DNA of 64,000 bases from Cylindrotheca closterium (taxonomy: Eukaryota > Bacillariophyta > Bacillariophyceae > Bacillariales > Bacillariaceae): assembly GCA_933822405.4 (NCBI GenBank), contig CAKOGP040000002.1, positions 2,599 to 66,598 on the forward strand, in the 5' to 3' direction. Below, piece after piece: positions 51,886 to 63,300 of this stretch. A model generated the notes under the pieces. The model searched no databases, was not told the DNA's origin, and was given only the letters and a program-made list of their open reading frames with translations. The translations under genes were made by a program, and so were the position numbers. Within the stretch, counting starts at the first letter, position 1, and each line of letters opens with the position of its first letter.

Positions 51886-54185
51886 TTATGAAAGTATTGG
51901 AGATATCTTGGGAAGCTCGTTACTAATGTGCAAGATATGACTGATTTCATCCGAAGCACTACAAAAAAGGAGGATAGAACAAGGTGAGGATACCATACAT
52001 TCATCAGCAAGAACTTGTTTCTGTGCGCCGTGATATAAACTTACTTTGTCAGCGGATAAGATGACATGAAATCGATAAAGGAGTTTCCGTTCTTGTCGTA
52101 GTGAACATTGGTGGAACAAGCAGCTCTTCCCTGTGCCACAGACTCCAGTCGATGAATAGGCCGTCCCTCCCGTATCCCAGCATTTGGGTCAGTATCGCCT
52201 CCTTCAATCAAAGGAAGCAGACTCTGTCCTTCCACTTCCATCTGCGAATATTTTGTCAAGTTGGTCCACGCTTCATTGACATGGACAATTGCATAAGGTG
52301 GTCTAGCTTCCGTAAGCACTCGAGCTTCATAGGCACAATGCATCAGTGCCATTTCCAAACTTCCCGGTATGACTTGTGCATTGACATCGCCGCCATTGGC
52401 TCCATCTAGTTGTTGCATAAATCCCATCGCATCAAAGATGATCTCAATACTTTGGACCTTATTGCTAGGGGAAAAAGTGGCACGTAGCATTCCAGGCATG
52501 ACACAGTCGGCAAGAGCTCCACAGAGGACTGCATTCTTGGAGCGAAAAGTGAAGGGACACATTAGGCAATCCTCAACGGCCTCCATATCGTCCTCGTTGA
52601 CAGCATAATAACATCCAATTTCATTGTCAATACCAAAAAGAGAGCCATTTGCATGTGGTAAATAGGATGGCGTCCTCCCATCGAGGAGTGGTATGGCCCT
52701 ATCGCCTTCAAATCGGAGGGCGTCGTTGTTCGCTCTCACTTGATGGACTACACCTCCAGGGAGAGGAGGATTCAGTTCTTGTTGAGCTTGGTTCGCAGTT
52801 CCAGGTGTGTTGGTGGTGGTTCTTTGACGCTTCTGGGCTTGATAATCTCCGGCATACTGACTTGCTTCGGCTGTTTTCGATTCCTCGGAAGAGGATGCTT
52901 CTTTGCCAAACGACATGGTTGTCTTCATTTCACCACCACTGTCACTAGACGAGATGACTCTTGCGGAATCAGTTTGTGGATTGGTCCAGCGATTGGGCTC
53001 ATTCGATGAACGCTTTCGCTTGACATTGTCACTCCAAGAGCCTGCGTTTGATCCATCCGTACTCGACTCACCAGAAAGACTGGACTCGGTCTCTCTAGAG
53101 ACATCGTTATTAATATGTATGTGTGATGTCTGCGTCAACTTATCAGCAACCTTCCGGCGTTTGATCTGATGCCAACGAGCACTGCGGAAACCGATTCGCT
53201 CCACCATTACTGAAAGACTGGCAGCATCACATATCATTGCGTCAATACCACGAACAATGCGACAATCCTATGGTGGTACAATAACAAAGTGAGAAACAAT
53301 GGCAGGAAAGTTACAGGACAGCAGAGCGGGGAGAATACGAGTACTCACTTTCTCAACTTCGGAGCGACGAAAGGATCGAAATGGTGTGACTGGTTGCTTG
53401 AACCAAAAGGATTCTTCCACGACCGCCCTCCACTTATTGGGATCGCTCTCATATTCTGCATGGAACCCGAGGACTCTTTGAATTAATCTCCTTCGGGACT
53501 TTTTGACATCCATCATCTTCTGAACAGTCTTCCTCTTCTGACGAATCTCTGTTGTTTGAATTTCTCGAAGCCCATCAGCCATCTCTTTCAACTCTTGTAC
53601 ATATGCCTTCTTTCGCATTCTTGTGGACCTTGCATGTTCTCGATTCCGCTCACGATTATGTTGTTCCTTTGACTCTTGTGAGAACCCCTTCTTCTTCTTC
53701 TTCTTGCCAGACTTCTTTTGGGGTTTGCCAGTATTTCCTTGCCCTTGAGGCGTATCTGAAACGAATGAAACCTGTGCTTGATTACTGCTGACCACGCTTG
53801 ATGAGAGTTGGCTTTGTGGATCAACGGCTTGTGTAGAATACTGATAGGAAGCAGAAGGTTGCTGTCCAGGAAGGATATGATGATTCGAAACCCACCCTGG
53901 TATCCTTTGGACATTGTTCGTGGCCCCAGGAGGTGGTAAAGAAGTCATGATGACTTGATGCGGTTGCATTGATTCACCAGCACTGTTTAGAACGGTGATC
54001 CCGTTCATGTGGTTTGGCACACTCATTGTCGATGCGTTCGCTGGTGCCTGTTGTTGCAGCACGACACCAGGAGGGAGATGCTGTAGGTGTGAATGGTGGT
54101 TGAACACTGATGCAGTCTGAGTTTGTGATTGGGAAAATATATTTCTTGTTGCTGCGTTGTTGTTTTGCTGATGTTCTTGCGCCAT
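51886..54185 (-). CDS. bZIP-PAS protein, copy 1
   Basis: Minus-strand exons 53349-54185, 52045-53267 and 51886-51958 encode 710 residues. The N-terminus is Gln/Asn/Ser rich. A poly-Lys stretch leads into the basic region R-E-R-N-R-E-H-A-R-S-T-R-M-R-K-K (N-x7-R kept) and a helical zipper-like region that ends in conserved P-V-T-P-F-R-S-F-R-R-S-E. Exon 2 carries a long Ser-rich linker, then a conserved block (A-D-C-V-M-P-G-M-L-R-A) and a PAS domain starting P-P-Y-A-I-V-H-V-N-E-A-W. Exon 3 adds 24 codons including stop, beginning N-A-S-D-E-I. It is a likely DNA-binding regulator with a sensory or dimerisation PAS; no flavin-binding Cys motif of LOV domains was seen. It is head to head with a paralogue. 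Confidence 0.88.
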
Positions 54186-55094
54186 TATCGTTTTATAGTT
54201 TTATCATTTGATTGTTTCAAAAGTCAACTTGAGAGTTGGGAATCATCCTGTTTACTGGGGTTCGTTCCTTTCCTGTCTTTCGACTGCAAGCCGAAAGACG
54301 ATGCGTACTTGGATGGGCCAAATACTTAAGGCGATTGAAGCATACACGCACTTGGTCGGGCTAAGTACTTAAGGCGCTTGAAGCTTTGACAAGCAAGTAC
54401 GTGTAACTGTTTTTAGACAATAATAACTGGTTCGGGGTGATTTCACAACTCGGACGAAGACCAAGAAAAATAGAGATGGCAAAACCGACAGATGTTGAGG
54501 TTTGAGTCTTGGAGGATAAGTAACTGTTTTTGGACAATGAGAACTCGTTTGGTTGTGATTTCACTTCTCTACTGACATCACTCGTGCAAAAATGACATCA
54601 TTTTCAGGTGCGTACTACAGTTCGTCGTGCCACGTTTGAGTTTCTTTTTAAAAACTGTACTGTACTGTTAGGTGTTCGGTATTGATGGGTTTGACGACCT
54701 GAGAGAGGTCAAGATTTCAACAAAGACGTAATAGATGAGATTGACTAGCTACACTAGAAAACCAAAATGTAGTATCTGCAAGCAAAAACAAAAATCAAAG
54801 TGGCAAAGCAGTTTGAAAACTCGATCGAACTGCCCAATGTAACTTGTGACATCAGTTTGCTTAATTAATGCGCGTGCGTAGTGGTGTTTTAGTGGTTTTT
54901 AGAGTACGTTTTGGTTTCGTCCCACCTGTACAGTTTTTAGCTCATTGCAGAAAAACCGAAATACTTATTGGATTAAGTCTGACCTCTTCTGACGTCTTCA
55001 TCGTCAGGATGCACAATTAAAGAAAAGCTGGCATCAACCGAGCTTTGTTGCAAAACTGCAACACAACTAACAAGAACCAGATAACAAACAAACG
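54186..55094. promoter_or_regulatory. Shared promoter region of the bZIP-PAS pair with direct repeats
   Basis: This 909-bp stretch separates two divergent paralogues. Two sets of imperfect direct repeats are visible: a 43-bp offset repeat (about 54306-54343 and 54349-54386, sharing TACTTAAGGCG and TTGAAGC) and a 117-bp offset repeat (about 54403-54447 and 54520-54564, sharing GTAACTGTTTTT and GTGATTTCAC). No ORF is supported. The repeats lie nearer the minus-strand gene. Confidence 0.6.
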
Positions 55095-57739
55095 ATGGAC
55101 CAACAACAAAGCCAACATGGCGGCCGAGCTCCAGCTCCAATAGCACCAAACCCAAACGCAACAAACCCGCAACAAATGGATACCATGGGTGCTCAAGGAT
55201 TGACACCACAGCATTTGCTGGAGCTCATGACGAACCCAAGTCTTGCAGCCGCAGCAGCGGCATCACCATTGCTTCCCCCAGCTGCAATGATGACCAACCC
55301 TGGGGCTGTGTACACTATGCCTGATGTCTTCACTTCTAGTGCAGGTTTGACGCCTCGAGGTGCCACCAGTGGAATACCTCTTCAACATTTAAATGCTCAG
55401 ACTGGTGTTCCCATGTCAAATCAACAGTTTTATCAATATCAGCTTGGCCAACAAGCCGCGCAAATGCAAGCTCTGAGCTCTGGCGGATATCAATTACAAG
55501 CTGGTATGGGTGGACAAATGGCCATGATGGCTGCTCCTCCGAATCATGCAGCCAGCAGCGGCGAGTCAAACGGTACAGGAGATTCGAAAAAGGGGAAGAG
55601 GAAAAGGGATTTCAGTCCTGCAGAACGAGCGAGACGGAATCGTGATCGAAATCGAGAGCATGCAAAATCGACAAGACTACGGAAAAAAGCTTACATCCAA
55701 GAGTTGAAGGAGCTTGTGGAAGGAATGCAAGCTGAGCGGACAGAAGAAGTGAGGCAGCGAAGAGTCGCAATTCAACGACTAGCTGATATGCAAAACGTGC
55801 GCCGCCAGGTAATCCATAACTTTCTTCGCTTTCTTTGTAATTCTGAGAGAGACAAAAGAAAGTGGTCAACAATTCTTGAAGATGACTTTTGGTTGAAACA
55901 ACCTGTGACTCCATACCGGTGTTTCCGACGCAGTGAAATCGAAAAGGTACGTGCAATTGAATGTTTCTCTACTGTATATTCTTGGACGATATCGATTGCT
56001 CACACCCGACTTCTTCGCATCATTCCCAACTATAGGAGAGTCGAATATCTAGAGGTCTTGATGCAATCGTTGCTGATGCCGCAAGTGTAGCTGTTATGAT
56101 CGAAGGTGTTGGATCCAGAAGCACAAGATGGATGAATTTCAAACGCCGTGAGTTCTTTCTTCGAGAAGAAGAAAGAACAGGGAGAAAACGAATGCCTCGT
56201 AGCATCCAAAATGGAAAATTTCAACATGCTGTATCTAGTCTATCAGCTTCCAGTTCAAACTCTTCCAATACTGGATCAAGTTGTGAAGAGGCAAGCAAAA
56301 AAGGTTTTCCGAACCCTTCGAACGGGGTCAAGAAGGTCAGCAACTCGAGCGGGAGTAGTGACAGTGGCGGACAGCAAGGAAATCACGCTGGTGAATTTCA
56401 TGACTATCACGCGAAGCCGCTGCCAGATCCGAAGCTTGCCGATTCGGAACGCAGCAGTAGCAATGAAACATCAGAGGACTCTCCAGCAGAAGACTCCAAT
56501 GGAAGTGCTGATGACACCAAGCGTGTGAGCACCGATTCTTCCTCAGGCGATGATTCTACTGCAGCAATCAAAGATCCTCGACCTCCTAAACGAAGAAAGC
56601 ATGTGCCGCAACAAACCCAGTTCCCAACAAACAGCGCGACTCTCACGTCGATTGCTCTGAAGTCTCATTTGCCACACAACATTGCGAAGACAGGTGGTAT
56701 TTCTCACAATGTCCGCGCAATGTTTTCAAGTGGAGTGCCATCAGTGTCCACCGAGAATCCTCTACAATCCAATTCTCCAGCGATTGCGCTTCCGCCATTC
56801 GCCGGGATTGGAAAGAAGTCACCTACTTCGATAGAGGGTTCACAAGCCAGAGAAATGTTGCCGCCAATTCCAAACGCAGATGCTTCTGTTGCAGCTTCTG
56901 CTAGTGGTAGCGCGGCTGGAACTCATAATGGACCAGCAATCATCATATCTGGTGATGTTGAGACATCTTCGAGCAATTCTTCTAGTAACCGTCCTCATAC
57001 TCGTGCTTGTTTTCATATCAATGAAGACAACATTATTTTGATGGACGACATACTCATGGCTCCTTATGTCATGAGGACTCAAGATGCTGTGCAGTGTGGT
57101 GCTCTCGCCGAATGCGTCATGACTGGCATGCTTCGTGCTCACTTTTCGAATACTAGCAAGTTGAAGAGCATCGAGCTGATTTATGACGCCATGGGCTTCA
57201 TGCAGCAGCTTGAGAGGGCAAGTGGTAATGAGACGACAGCTCAAATCATTCCAGGGAGTTTGGAAATGGCTCTTTCACCCAACGCTCAAGAAGCCCGAGT
57301 CATCACTTTGGCTCAGAAGCCATACAAAATCGTCAATGTCAACGAGAGCTGGACCAAACTGACACGGTACACACAGATGGAAGCAGAAGGAAAAGAACTC
57401 TTCAAAATCCTTGAAGGAGACTTGGAAGCAGATGCTGGAGAGCTGAGCAATGTTCCATATGAATTGGATGATGTAAGCCAAGGTCAATGCACGTGCGCCA
57501 CAAGGCTTCACTTCGACAAGGAAGGACGGGAGTTCGTCGACTTCATTTGCTCCTATCCATTGACAAAGTAAGTTATTTTTACTTGCATTTACTTGCTGGT
57601 TTCCAATGGCAAAAAGCTAAACCTCTTTCTCTTTATTTTTTACAGTGCAAACGATGAAATCACCCATATGTTACATGTTAGCAAGGAACTTCCCGAAGAA
57701 TCTTCTGTGGATGTTCAAGAATCATCTGTATTGGCTTGA
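55095..57739 (+). CDS. bZIP-PAS protein, copy 2
   Basis: Exons 55095-55946, 56036-57567 and 57646-57739 encode 825 residues. Both introns sit at the same positions and phases as in the divergent copy (after F-R-R-S-E-I-E-K, and within the codon after P-L-T). The N-terminus is Gln/Ala/Met rich. The basic region is R-N-R-D-R-N-R-E-H-A-K-S-T-R-L-R-K-K, followed by a helical zipper region. After a Ser/Asp-rich linker, the conserved A-E-C-V-M-T-G-M-L-R-A block and a PAS domain (P-Y-K-I-V-N-V-N-E-S-W) follow. The last exon encodes N-A-N-D-E-I-T-H-M-L-H-V. It likely acts as a DNA-binding regulator that may heterodimerise with copy 1. The linker is longer than in copy 1. Confidence 0.89.
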
Positions 57740-58570
57740 AAAATGCCTGGGCTAACGGTTGATCTTCATCTTACGTCTCCAAATTCTAGATGACAAAAGA
57801 TGTACTACGTTTCGAAAGATGAAGTTTGCAATTTCCAGGGATACTTGGCTTCTGGAACTTTCACTTCTGCTAGTACTAGTAGCAGGTCGCATGAAAATGT
57901 ACGACGCGAAGAAGCAGTAAAAAGTAGGGCTGCCCCATTGTCTCATTCGTTGGACAGCAATAAGGCAGGTCGAGTTTAAGAGATAGTGAATGTTGTAGTT
58001 TTCAATGAGACTTTTAAAAAATATGAGTATAACGTGATATTTTCTTTCTACGTGGTATATTCCTTCTACTGAATTGTACTGTACATTAGGAAATTGGCGG
58101 GCGGGAGGAAAATGCGGTACAGCCATCTCCTCACGACAAAACCACAAGAAGTTCGAAAGTATAGTTAGCTTCCGTTTCGTGTCTCCTTTTCCCCTCACCC
58201 CCAAAAACTATTCTGGGTTCTCTCCTGTGTGGGAAAGTGCATGTATGGACTGCAATCAGAGGGGGAAAGCAAGCACACTCTACAGTGGCTTACTTGGCCT
58301 GCAGGAATTATTGGAGGCCTAGGCTACTTATACTTTTCAAATTATGCTTTCAGTAGGTAACCTCTATCTCTCAGCCCACAACAGTCCCATACTCGTACGA
58401 TTGCCTTTTTTCCTGACTTGGATGATGTCAACGTTCGTTCGTCGGTACGAAACTCTCAACGGCTCAAATATCGGTAGGATTTCTACGTACGGCTTTCGGA
58501 ACAAGAAAGAGCGTGAAAGCGTAAATAGTGGAAACACCTTGCCTTCCAAGAATTTGTGTTGCGTTGTATC
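57740..58570. other. Intergenic region, no feature seen
   Basis: This 831-bp stretch lies between a bZIP-PAS gene and the Rad6 gene. Small open frames occur, but none has a motif or a good context. The right end holds the E2 promoter. Confidence 0.4.
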
Positions 58571-59230
58571 ATGAGTACCAGTGCAAGGCGTCGGCTATTA
58601 AGAGACTTCAAGAGGTAGGTCATAGTTCTTGTTTGCATCATATAGAGCGAAGATTAATAGACTACGCCCCATGATTTTTGCATTCTTCCCTCTGCATACA
58701 AGGCCGATTCAACGGATAGTTTCTGTACAGGGTGTACAGAGACTTCGGTGATGAAGCAATTCTTGGGTTTTTCAACCTTGTCTCAACGCAATATATATCT
58801 CTTTTTATAAAGACTTCAAAATGATCCTCCTTCTGGTGTAACCGGTGCTCCGATGGACACCAACATTATGGTGTGGCAAGCAGTCATTTTTGGGCCAGAC
58901 GACACACCATGGGAGGGTGGCACATTCAAGCTTGTTTTGGAATTCTCAGAGGATTATCCAAACAAGGCTCCACAAGTGAAGTTCCTCACTAAAATGTTCC
59001 ACCCTAATATCTACAACGATGGTCAGATCTGTTTGGACATTTTACAGAACCAGTGGTCCCCAATTTACGATATATCTGCGATTTTGACGAGTATTCAATC
59101 GTTACTGTGTGACCCGAATCCAGCGTCTCCAGCTAACTCAGAAGCAAGTCGACTGTACAATGAGAATAGACGTGAATACAATCGTCGCGTTCGAGAAATT
59201 GTGGAGCAGTCCTGGTTGGACGAGTCTTAG
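58571..59230 (+). CDS. Ubiquitin-conjugating enzyme E2, Rad6/UBC2 type
   Basis: Exons 58571-58614 and 58813-59230, with a 198-bp intron, encode 153 residues, the usual Rad6 length. The N-terminus [15 protein letters not shown] is nearly that of Rad6/UBE2A/B. The catalytic Cys is residue 88 in G-Q-I-C-L-D-I-L, preceded by the H-P-N motif; position 88 is the same as in yeast Rad6. The enzyme ubiquitinates histone H2B and PCNA in transcription and DNA damage tolerance in other eukaryotes. Without exon 1 only an internal Met at residue 29 would remain, so splicing is required. There is no acidic C-terminal tail, unlike yeast Rad6. Confidence 0.93.
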
Positions 59231-59442
59231 TGATAGCAACTCTTCACCAAGTATATCGAACTTGGAAGGCCCATTGAAGTGGCACTTTTGGTTCGACAAC
59301 TATTTATGATTTGGATGGTGCAGGAATGCTTCAGCGTGTCTATCCACAGGTATTTGGTAATACCTTTTCATGCGTTGTCATACCCTGTTCACATAGGCTA
59401 ACATACATCCGTAAAACTAAAAAATGAAGAATCATTAAAAGT

Positions 59443-60129
59443 TCAAGAGTCTACTAATGTCCGAGCGTATGAACAGAACGAATCAATTGCACCGTGAGAT
59501 TCGTCAGTTCCAATTGATGATTCCAAGATGATTACTATTGAAGCCTTGCAGAGACCGATTGCTTCACCAAGTTCTGTAGTTGCCTTCCCTCCGAGAATGA
59601 CAAGCGGAATTTTCAATTTTTTCGCAACGACGGGGACTTGGGTCAACATTGTAGGAGGATACACATCTCGAGCGCAAACGCAAAGGAGAGGTTTCGGATT
59701 CGCCGATCCATTCATGGCGGCGTCGAGTATCCGTAGGCATTGGTTCGTTCCTATTCTTATTCGTTGATTCCAGATGGAATTTGTTTCGGTCTTCTTGCCT
59801 GCTTGATTCTGATTCGACTTCCGCAGCTTGCAGTTTCGCACTACAAACTGACTGTTGCTATTCCTATCTGGAGCAAATGGTTTTACTATTTCCTTGACAA
59901 AGCGATCGAGGAAGACTTCCTTAATAACATCACTGACAACATCAGATTTTACTGTATCATGTTCTGGCAGCGCTTGTTGTTGTTCTTGCTGTTGTTGTAA
60001 AGGAAAGTCCACCACCTGCAAAAGTGTGGTCGCATCTAAAAAAGAAGGTGGTGCTTTTATTTTCTTTTTGGTCTTTCGCTGTTTTTTACTGCTTTGATTA
60101 TCAGCGGCATTCGTTCGTTTCGGGGCCAT
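59443..60129 (-). CDS. L7Ae-superfamily protein, Rpp38/Pop3-like
   Basis: The product has 228 residues from ATG 60129; an upstream in-frame ATG at 60183 would add 18 residues. The N-terminus is very basic (K-K-Q-R-K-T-K-K-K-I-K), suggesting nuclear/nucleolar location. The C-terminal 100 residues have the L7Ae/L30e/S12e fold pattern: I-G-T-N-Q-C-L-R-I-L-D, then L-L-C-V-C-A-R-D-V, V-P-V-V-A-K-K-L-K-I-P and G-E-A-I-G-L. This organisation fits Rpp38/Pop3, a kink-turn-binding subunit of RNase P/MRP that acts in tRNA and rRNA processing. Other L7Ae-like proteins (NHP2, SBP2-like) are less likely by length and position of the domain. It is divergent from the PDI gene. Confidence 0.7.
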   Translation of the reverse strand: MAPKRTNAADNQSSKKQRKTKKKIKAPPSFLDATTLLQVVDFPLQQQQEQQQALPEHDTVKSDVVSDVIKEVFLDRFVKEIVKPFAPDRNSNSQFVVRNCKLRKSNQNQAGKKTETNSIWNQRIRIGTNQCLRILDAAMNGSANPKPLLCVCARDVYPPTMLTQVPVVAKKLKIPLVILGGKATTELGEAIGLCKASIVIILESSIGTDESHGAIDSFCSYARTLVDS

Positions 60130-60250
60130 AGTCCACTGTTTCTTTAGGCTTTTTGGAATTTGTGTGGATGCTTGCACGTGCATAATTTTGCGACGACTCA
60201 AACACAAAACGCAGTTAAGCCTTCACAAAACCCTGAGCATTTGAACGAAC

Positions 60251-61017
60251 ATGCTAGTAGCCTGCCGCTTTAATTTTGCATCATTGGTAACAGTCTCCCT
60301 GCTCTTGCTATCAAGGATATTCACTGTCTCTACTGAAAGTGTAAAGACTACGAATGAAGGTGGCACTTCAGGAAATGCAAACGCTGTGGGTCGAAGACCG
60401 ATTCAGCTGACCTCGCGAGACTTTTCAAAATATACTGGAGATGGCAATGTATGGCTGATCGAATTCTACACACCGTGGTAAGTGGTATTTGCTTCGAATA
60501 AAGGGCGCATTTTATTATGTCAACTCATTTGATCAAACACATTTTCAGGTGCACCCATTGTCAAGAGTTTTCCAAACCATATGCAAATATAGCGTCGGCT
60601 TTTCATTCTTCTCCTGAGGAAAAGATTCGGGTCGGAAAGGTTGATTGTAGCGAAGAAAAGTCTCTCATGAATCGATTCCATGTCACTGGTTTTCCGACAT
60701 TGTTTGTGGTGGATGGATATTCAGTCTATGAATTCAATGGGAAGCGAAGTGAAGCAAACCTGATGAACTTTGTTCGTGGCGGATACAAGAAAGAAGAGGC
60801 TATTCCGTTCATCGTATCACCTATGGGGCCGATGGGTCAGCTACAGCAGCTTCTAGTTCATTTGGGGCACATGTTTGTAGATACTTTCAGATGGGTACAA
60901 TCTCTCAGTGGAATGTCACCGATCATGACTGGCATGATAGTGTGCACATTCGGAGTATTTTGGGGGATGGCTGGCATAATACTCCTGACAATTTTGACAA
61001 AGCCTAAACTTGACTAG
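60251..61017 (+). CDS. Transmembrane thioredoxin / PDI-like protein
   Basis: Exons 60251-60477 and 60549-61017, with a 71-bp intron, encode 231 residues. A signal peptide (hydrophobic core V-T-V-S-L-L-L-L-S) is followed by one thioredoxin domain with active site W-C-T-H-C (Cys 77 and 80) and the cis-Pro in G-F-P-T-L-F. A membrane segment lies near the C-terminus (M-I-V-C-T-F-G-V-F-W), with a short K-P-K-L-D tail. The protein is probably an ER membrane oxidoreductase of the TMX type that forms or isomerises disulfides. The intron splits the Trp codon immediately before the active-site Cys, so splicing is essential for activity. Confidence 0.88.
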
Positions 61018-61309
61018 ACAATTGATACTACAAATCATTGTGACTTCTTTCATAGCTGATCTGATGTATTGATTTATAGTATCGTATTGATGAGGTATAA
61101 GCGGAATCATCCGTACGAGCTGCTTCCAGGTAAGCCTGAGGGATGTACTTGTAGTCTATGAGTACCCTTCGGAGATCAATCTAAGAGATCTTGCCTTGGG
61201 GAGAAAAATTGTAATACTACAGTATGATAGGATTTTAAAAGAAGTAAAAAATTATTTCTTACCTATTGTAATCCAAAATTTTTCTTTTGTTGCCGCTTCT
61301 GTGAAGCAT

Positions 61310-61382
61310 TCCGCCATGATGTAGGTGGTTAGCATACTTGCCTCTCACGCAGGATACCGGGGTTCGAGTCCCCGTGGCGGAA
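61310..61382 (+). tRNA. tRNA-Glu (anticodon CTC)
   Basis: The 73-nt cloverleaf has no intron. The acceptor stem TCCGCCA pairs with TGGCGGA plus discriminator A. The anticodon stem CTTGC/GCAGG encloses the loop CTCTCAC with anticodon CTC. The T arm CGGGG-TTCGAGT-CCCCG contains a perfect B box (GGTTCGAGTCC). A run of five T at 61388-61392 is a Pol III terminator. CCA is not encoded. Confidence 0.95.
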
Positions 61383-61708
61383 TAAACTTTTTACTTTTCA
61401 GATCGAACTTGCTCTGATTTCAATTTTGCTTCCAGCCCCTCACAAGACACATTTTGAACTCTACATGAGAAGATTTTACCATTTGTGATGTGTGGAGTAG
61501 AAAATAGGCATATTAATACCAGTAGGGACCTTTCTTGATTGTGGTAGGTGATATTTTACGTTATTCTTTTTTTTTGCCATCTATGAGAACTTATGTGTGC
61601 TTTGCCGATGTTGTTAGTGAACCGTGGAGTAAGTTTATGACTACTCGTCAATTGTATTACGGTATGATGATTCTTCCCAGTGCCCAAAGCAGCTTCAATG
61701 ATGCGAAT
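61383..61708. other. Intergenic region after tRNA-Glu
   Basis: Apart from the T5 terminator just after the tRNA, I see nothing here. An open frame at 61535-61909 overlaps RPT3 antisense and is not supported. Confidence 0.4.
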
Positions 61709-63078
61709 TTACATCGTGTAAAAGGCAAGCTCCCTTTCACGATTGCTCACAGCCTTCTTGTATGCAGCATCAAAGTCCTTAGGAAGGACCACATATCTAT
61801 TTTCTCTCACTGCCTGAAGACCAGCCTCTGCACAGATGGAACTAATGTCAGCAGAAGAGACCTTCTCGGATCTGTTCACATAATCCTCAAGGTCGAGCTC
61901 GTCACTTAGGTTCATCTTGGAGGTCGCCGCTTGGAAGACCATACGCTTTTGTCGACGATCTGGCGTCGGGAATTCAATCTTTCTGTCCAATCGTCCTGGT
62001 CGCAATAGAGCAGGATCAAGGGTATCAGCTCGGTTAGTAGCCATGATCACCTTGATGTTCGTTGTTTGATCGAAACCATCCATTTGATTTAGAAGTTCAA
62101 GAAGGATACGCTGAACTTCTCGATCAGCACCAGTTTGAGCATCGAAACGCTTGGTCGCGATGGCATCAATTTCATCGATAAAAACGATGCATGGAGAGTT
62201 TTCTCTTGCTAGGCGGAACACATCACGAACCATCCGGGGTCCTTCACCTAGGTACTTCTGGACAAATTCTGATCCCACCATGGCAATGTATGTTGCTTCC
62301 GTGGCATTCGCAACTGCTTTTGCCATCATTGTTTTACCTGTACCAGGTGGACCATACAGCAAAACTCCACGAGGAGGATCGATTCCAATTTGTTGGTATA
62401 GATGGTGCTGAATGAGGGGAAGCTCAATTGCCTCTCGAACTTCTTGCTTTTGCACATCCATACCACCAATATCTTTGTATGAAACGTCAGGCTTCTCAGC
62501 CATAAGCTTTACAGTCGAATCACTCTCTGGCGGCAATATATCCACAAGCGAGTGAGAGTGTCTATGAAGAGCAATGCTCGTGTTTGGCTTGAGCTGCTCT
62601 CTGTCAAGAGTACTTAAAATTCGGACGTAGTAGTTGGATCCAGCAGTACTGGAGACGATCCCATAGTTCGCATCAATCATTTCGTTGAATTGACCGATAA
62701 CGAGAGGCACTGATTGAATACGACGAATCTCTTCCTTCGCACGGAGTAGTTCACGTTGAAGGTGTCTCATTTCATCTTTCAGGTACTCCTCCTGTAGCTC
62801 TACAAACTCTAGTTGCTTCTCCAAGCCCTTCACTTCCTGATACATATTAAGAGGCTCTTCTTCTACAGCAGCTTTTGCCGCTTCATCGACAGCCTAATAT
62901 CCAAACAAAGAGAGAAATGAGGTCAGACACAGGAAGCAAAAGAATTGATTCTCCATATTTCAATGTCACCAGCCTAATGTCAAGGCCCAGCAGTTCTTTG
63001 GCAAACGGACTTCTTAACGTATGATTATCAACGTACCATTGCATTGCTTGCCGCTGGTAAAACTGCTGCTGACGCCAT
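61709..63078 (-). CDS. RPT3: 26S proteasome regulatory ATPase RPT3 (subunit 6B)
   Basis: Minus-strand exons 63037-63078 and 61709-62893, with a 143-bp intron, encode 408 residues. RPT3 is one of the six AAA ATPases that unfold substrates above the 20S core. An N-terminal coiled coil is followed by the OB domain with V-P-L-V-I-G-Q-F and [11 protein letters not shown]. The AAA domain has Walker A G-P-P-G-T-G-K-T, pore loop K-Y-L-G-E-G, Walker B F-I-D-E-I-D and arginine fingers in [10 protein letters not shown]. These blocks match RPT3 rather than other RPTs. The C-terminus is L-A-F-Y-T-M, so the usual terminal hydrophobic-Tyr-X docking motif is shifted one residue inward. Exon 1 supplies M-A-S-A-A-V. 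Confidence 0.94.
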
Positions 63079-63300
63079 TTTGCTTAATCTTTTCACAGGT
63101 GAGACCTTCTTGTTTTCACACCATCGCCCGTGGCGATCGGCAGAGAAGCCAAGCGAAAATTGGAAATGACTAGTCAGATCACAAAATACGGGGAACAAAT
63201 TCTAAATGGGGGATGAGGATAACTTGTCAATCGTATCATGTCGTAGTACTATTAGTATCAATATTACTACCCAAAGGATTGCGGCAGACACCTCCGACTC

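Noticed and set aside
61535..61909. 124-codon plus-strand ORF near tRNA-Glu
   Set aside because: It is partly antisense to RPT3, has no motif and poor composition.
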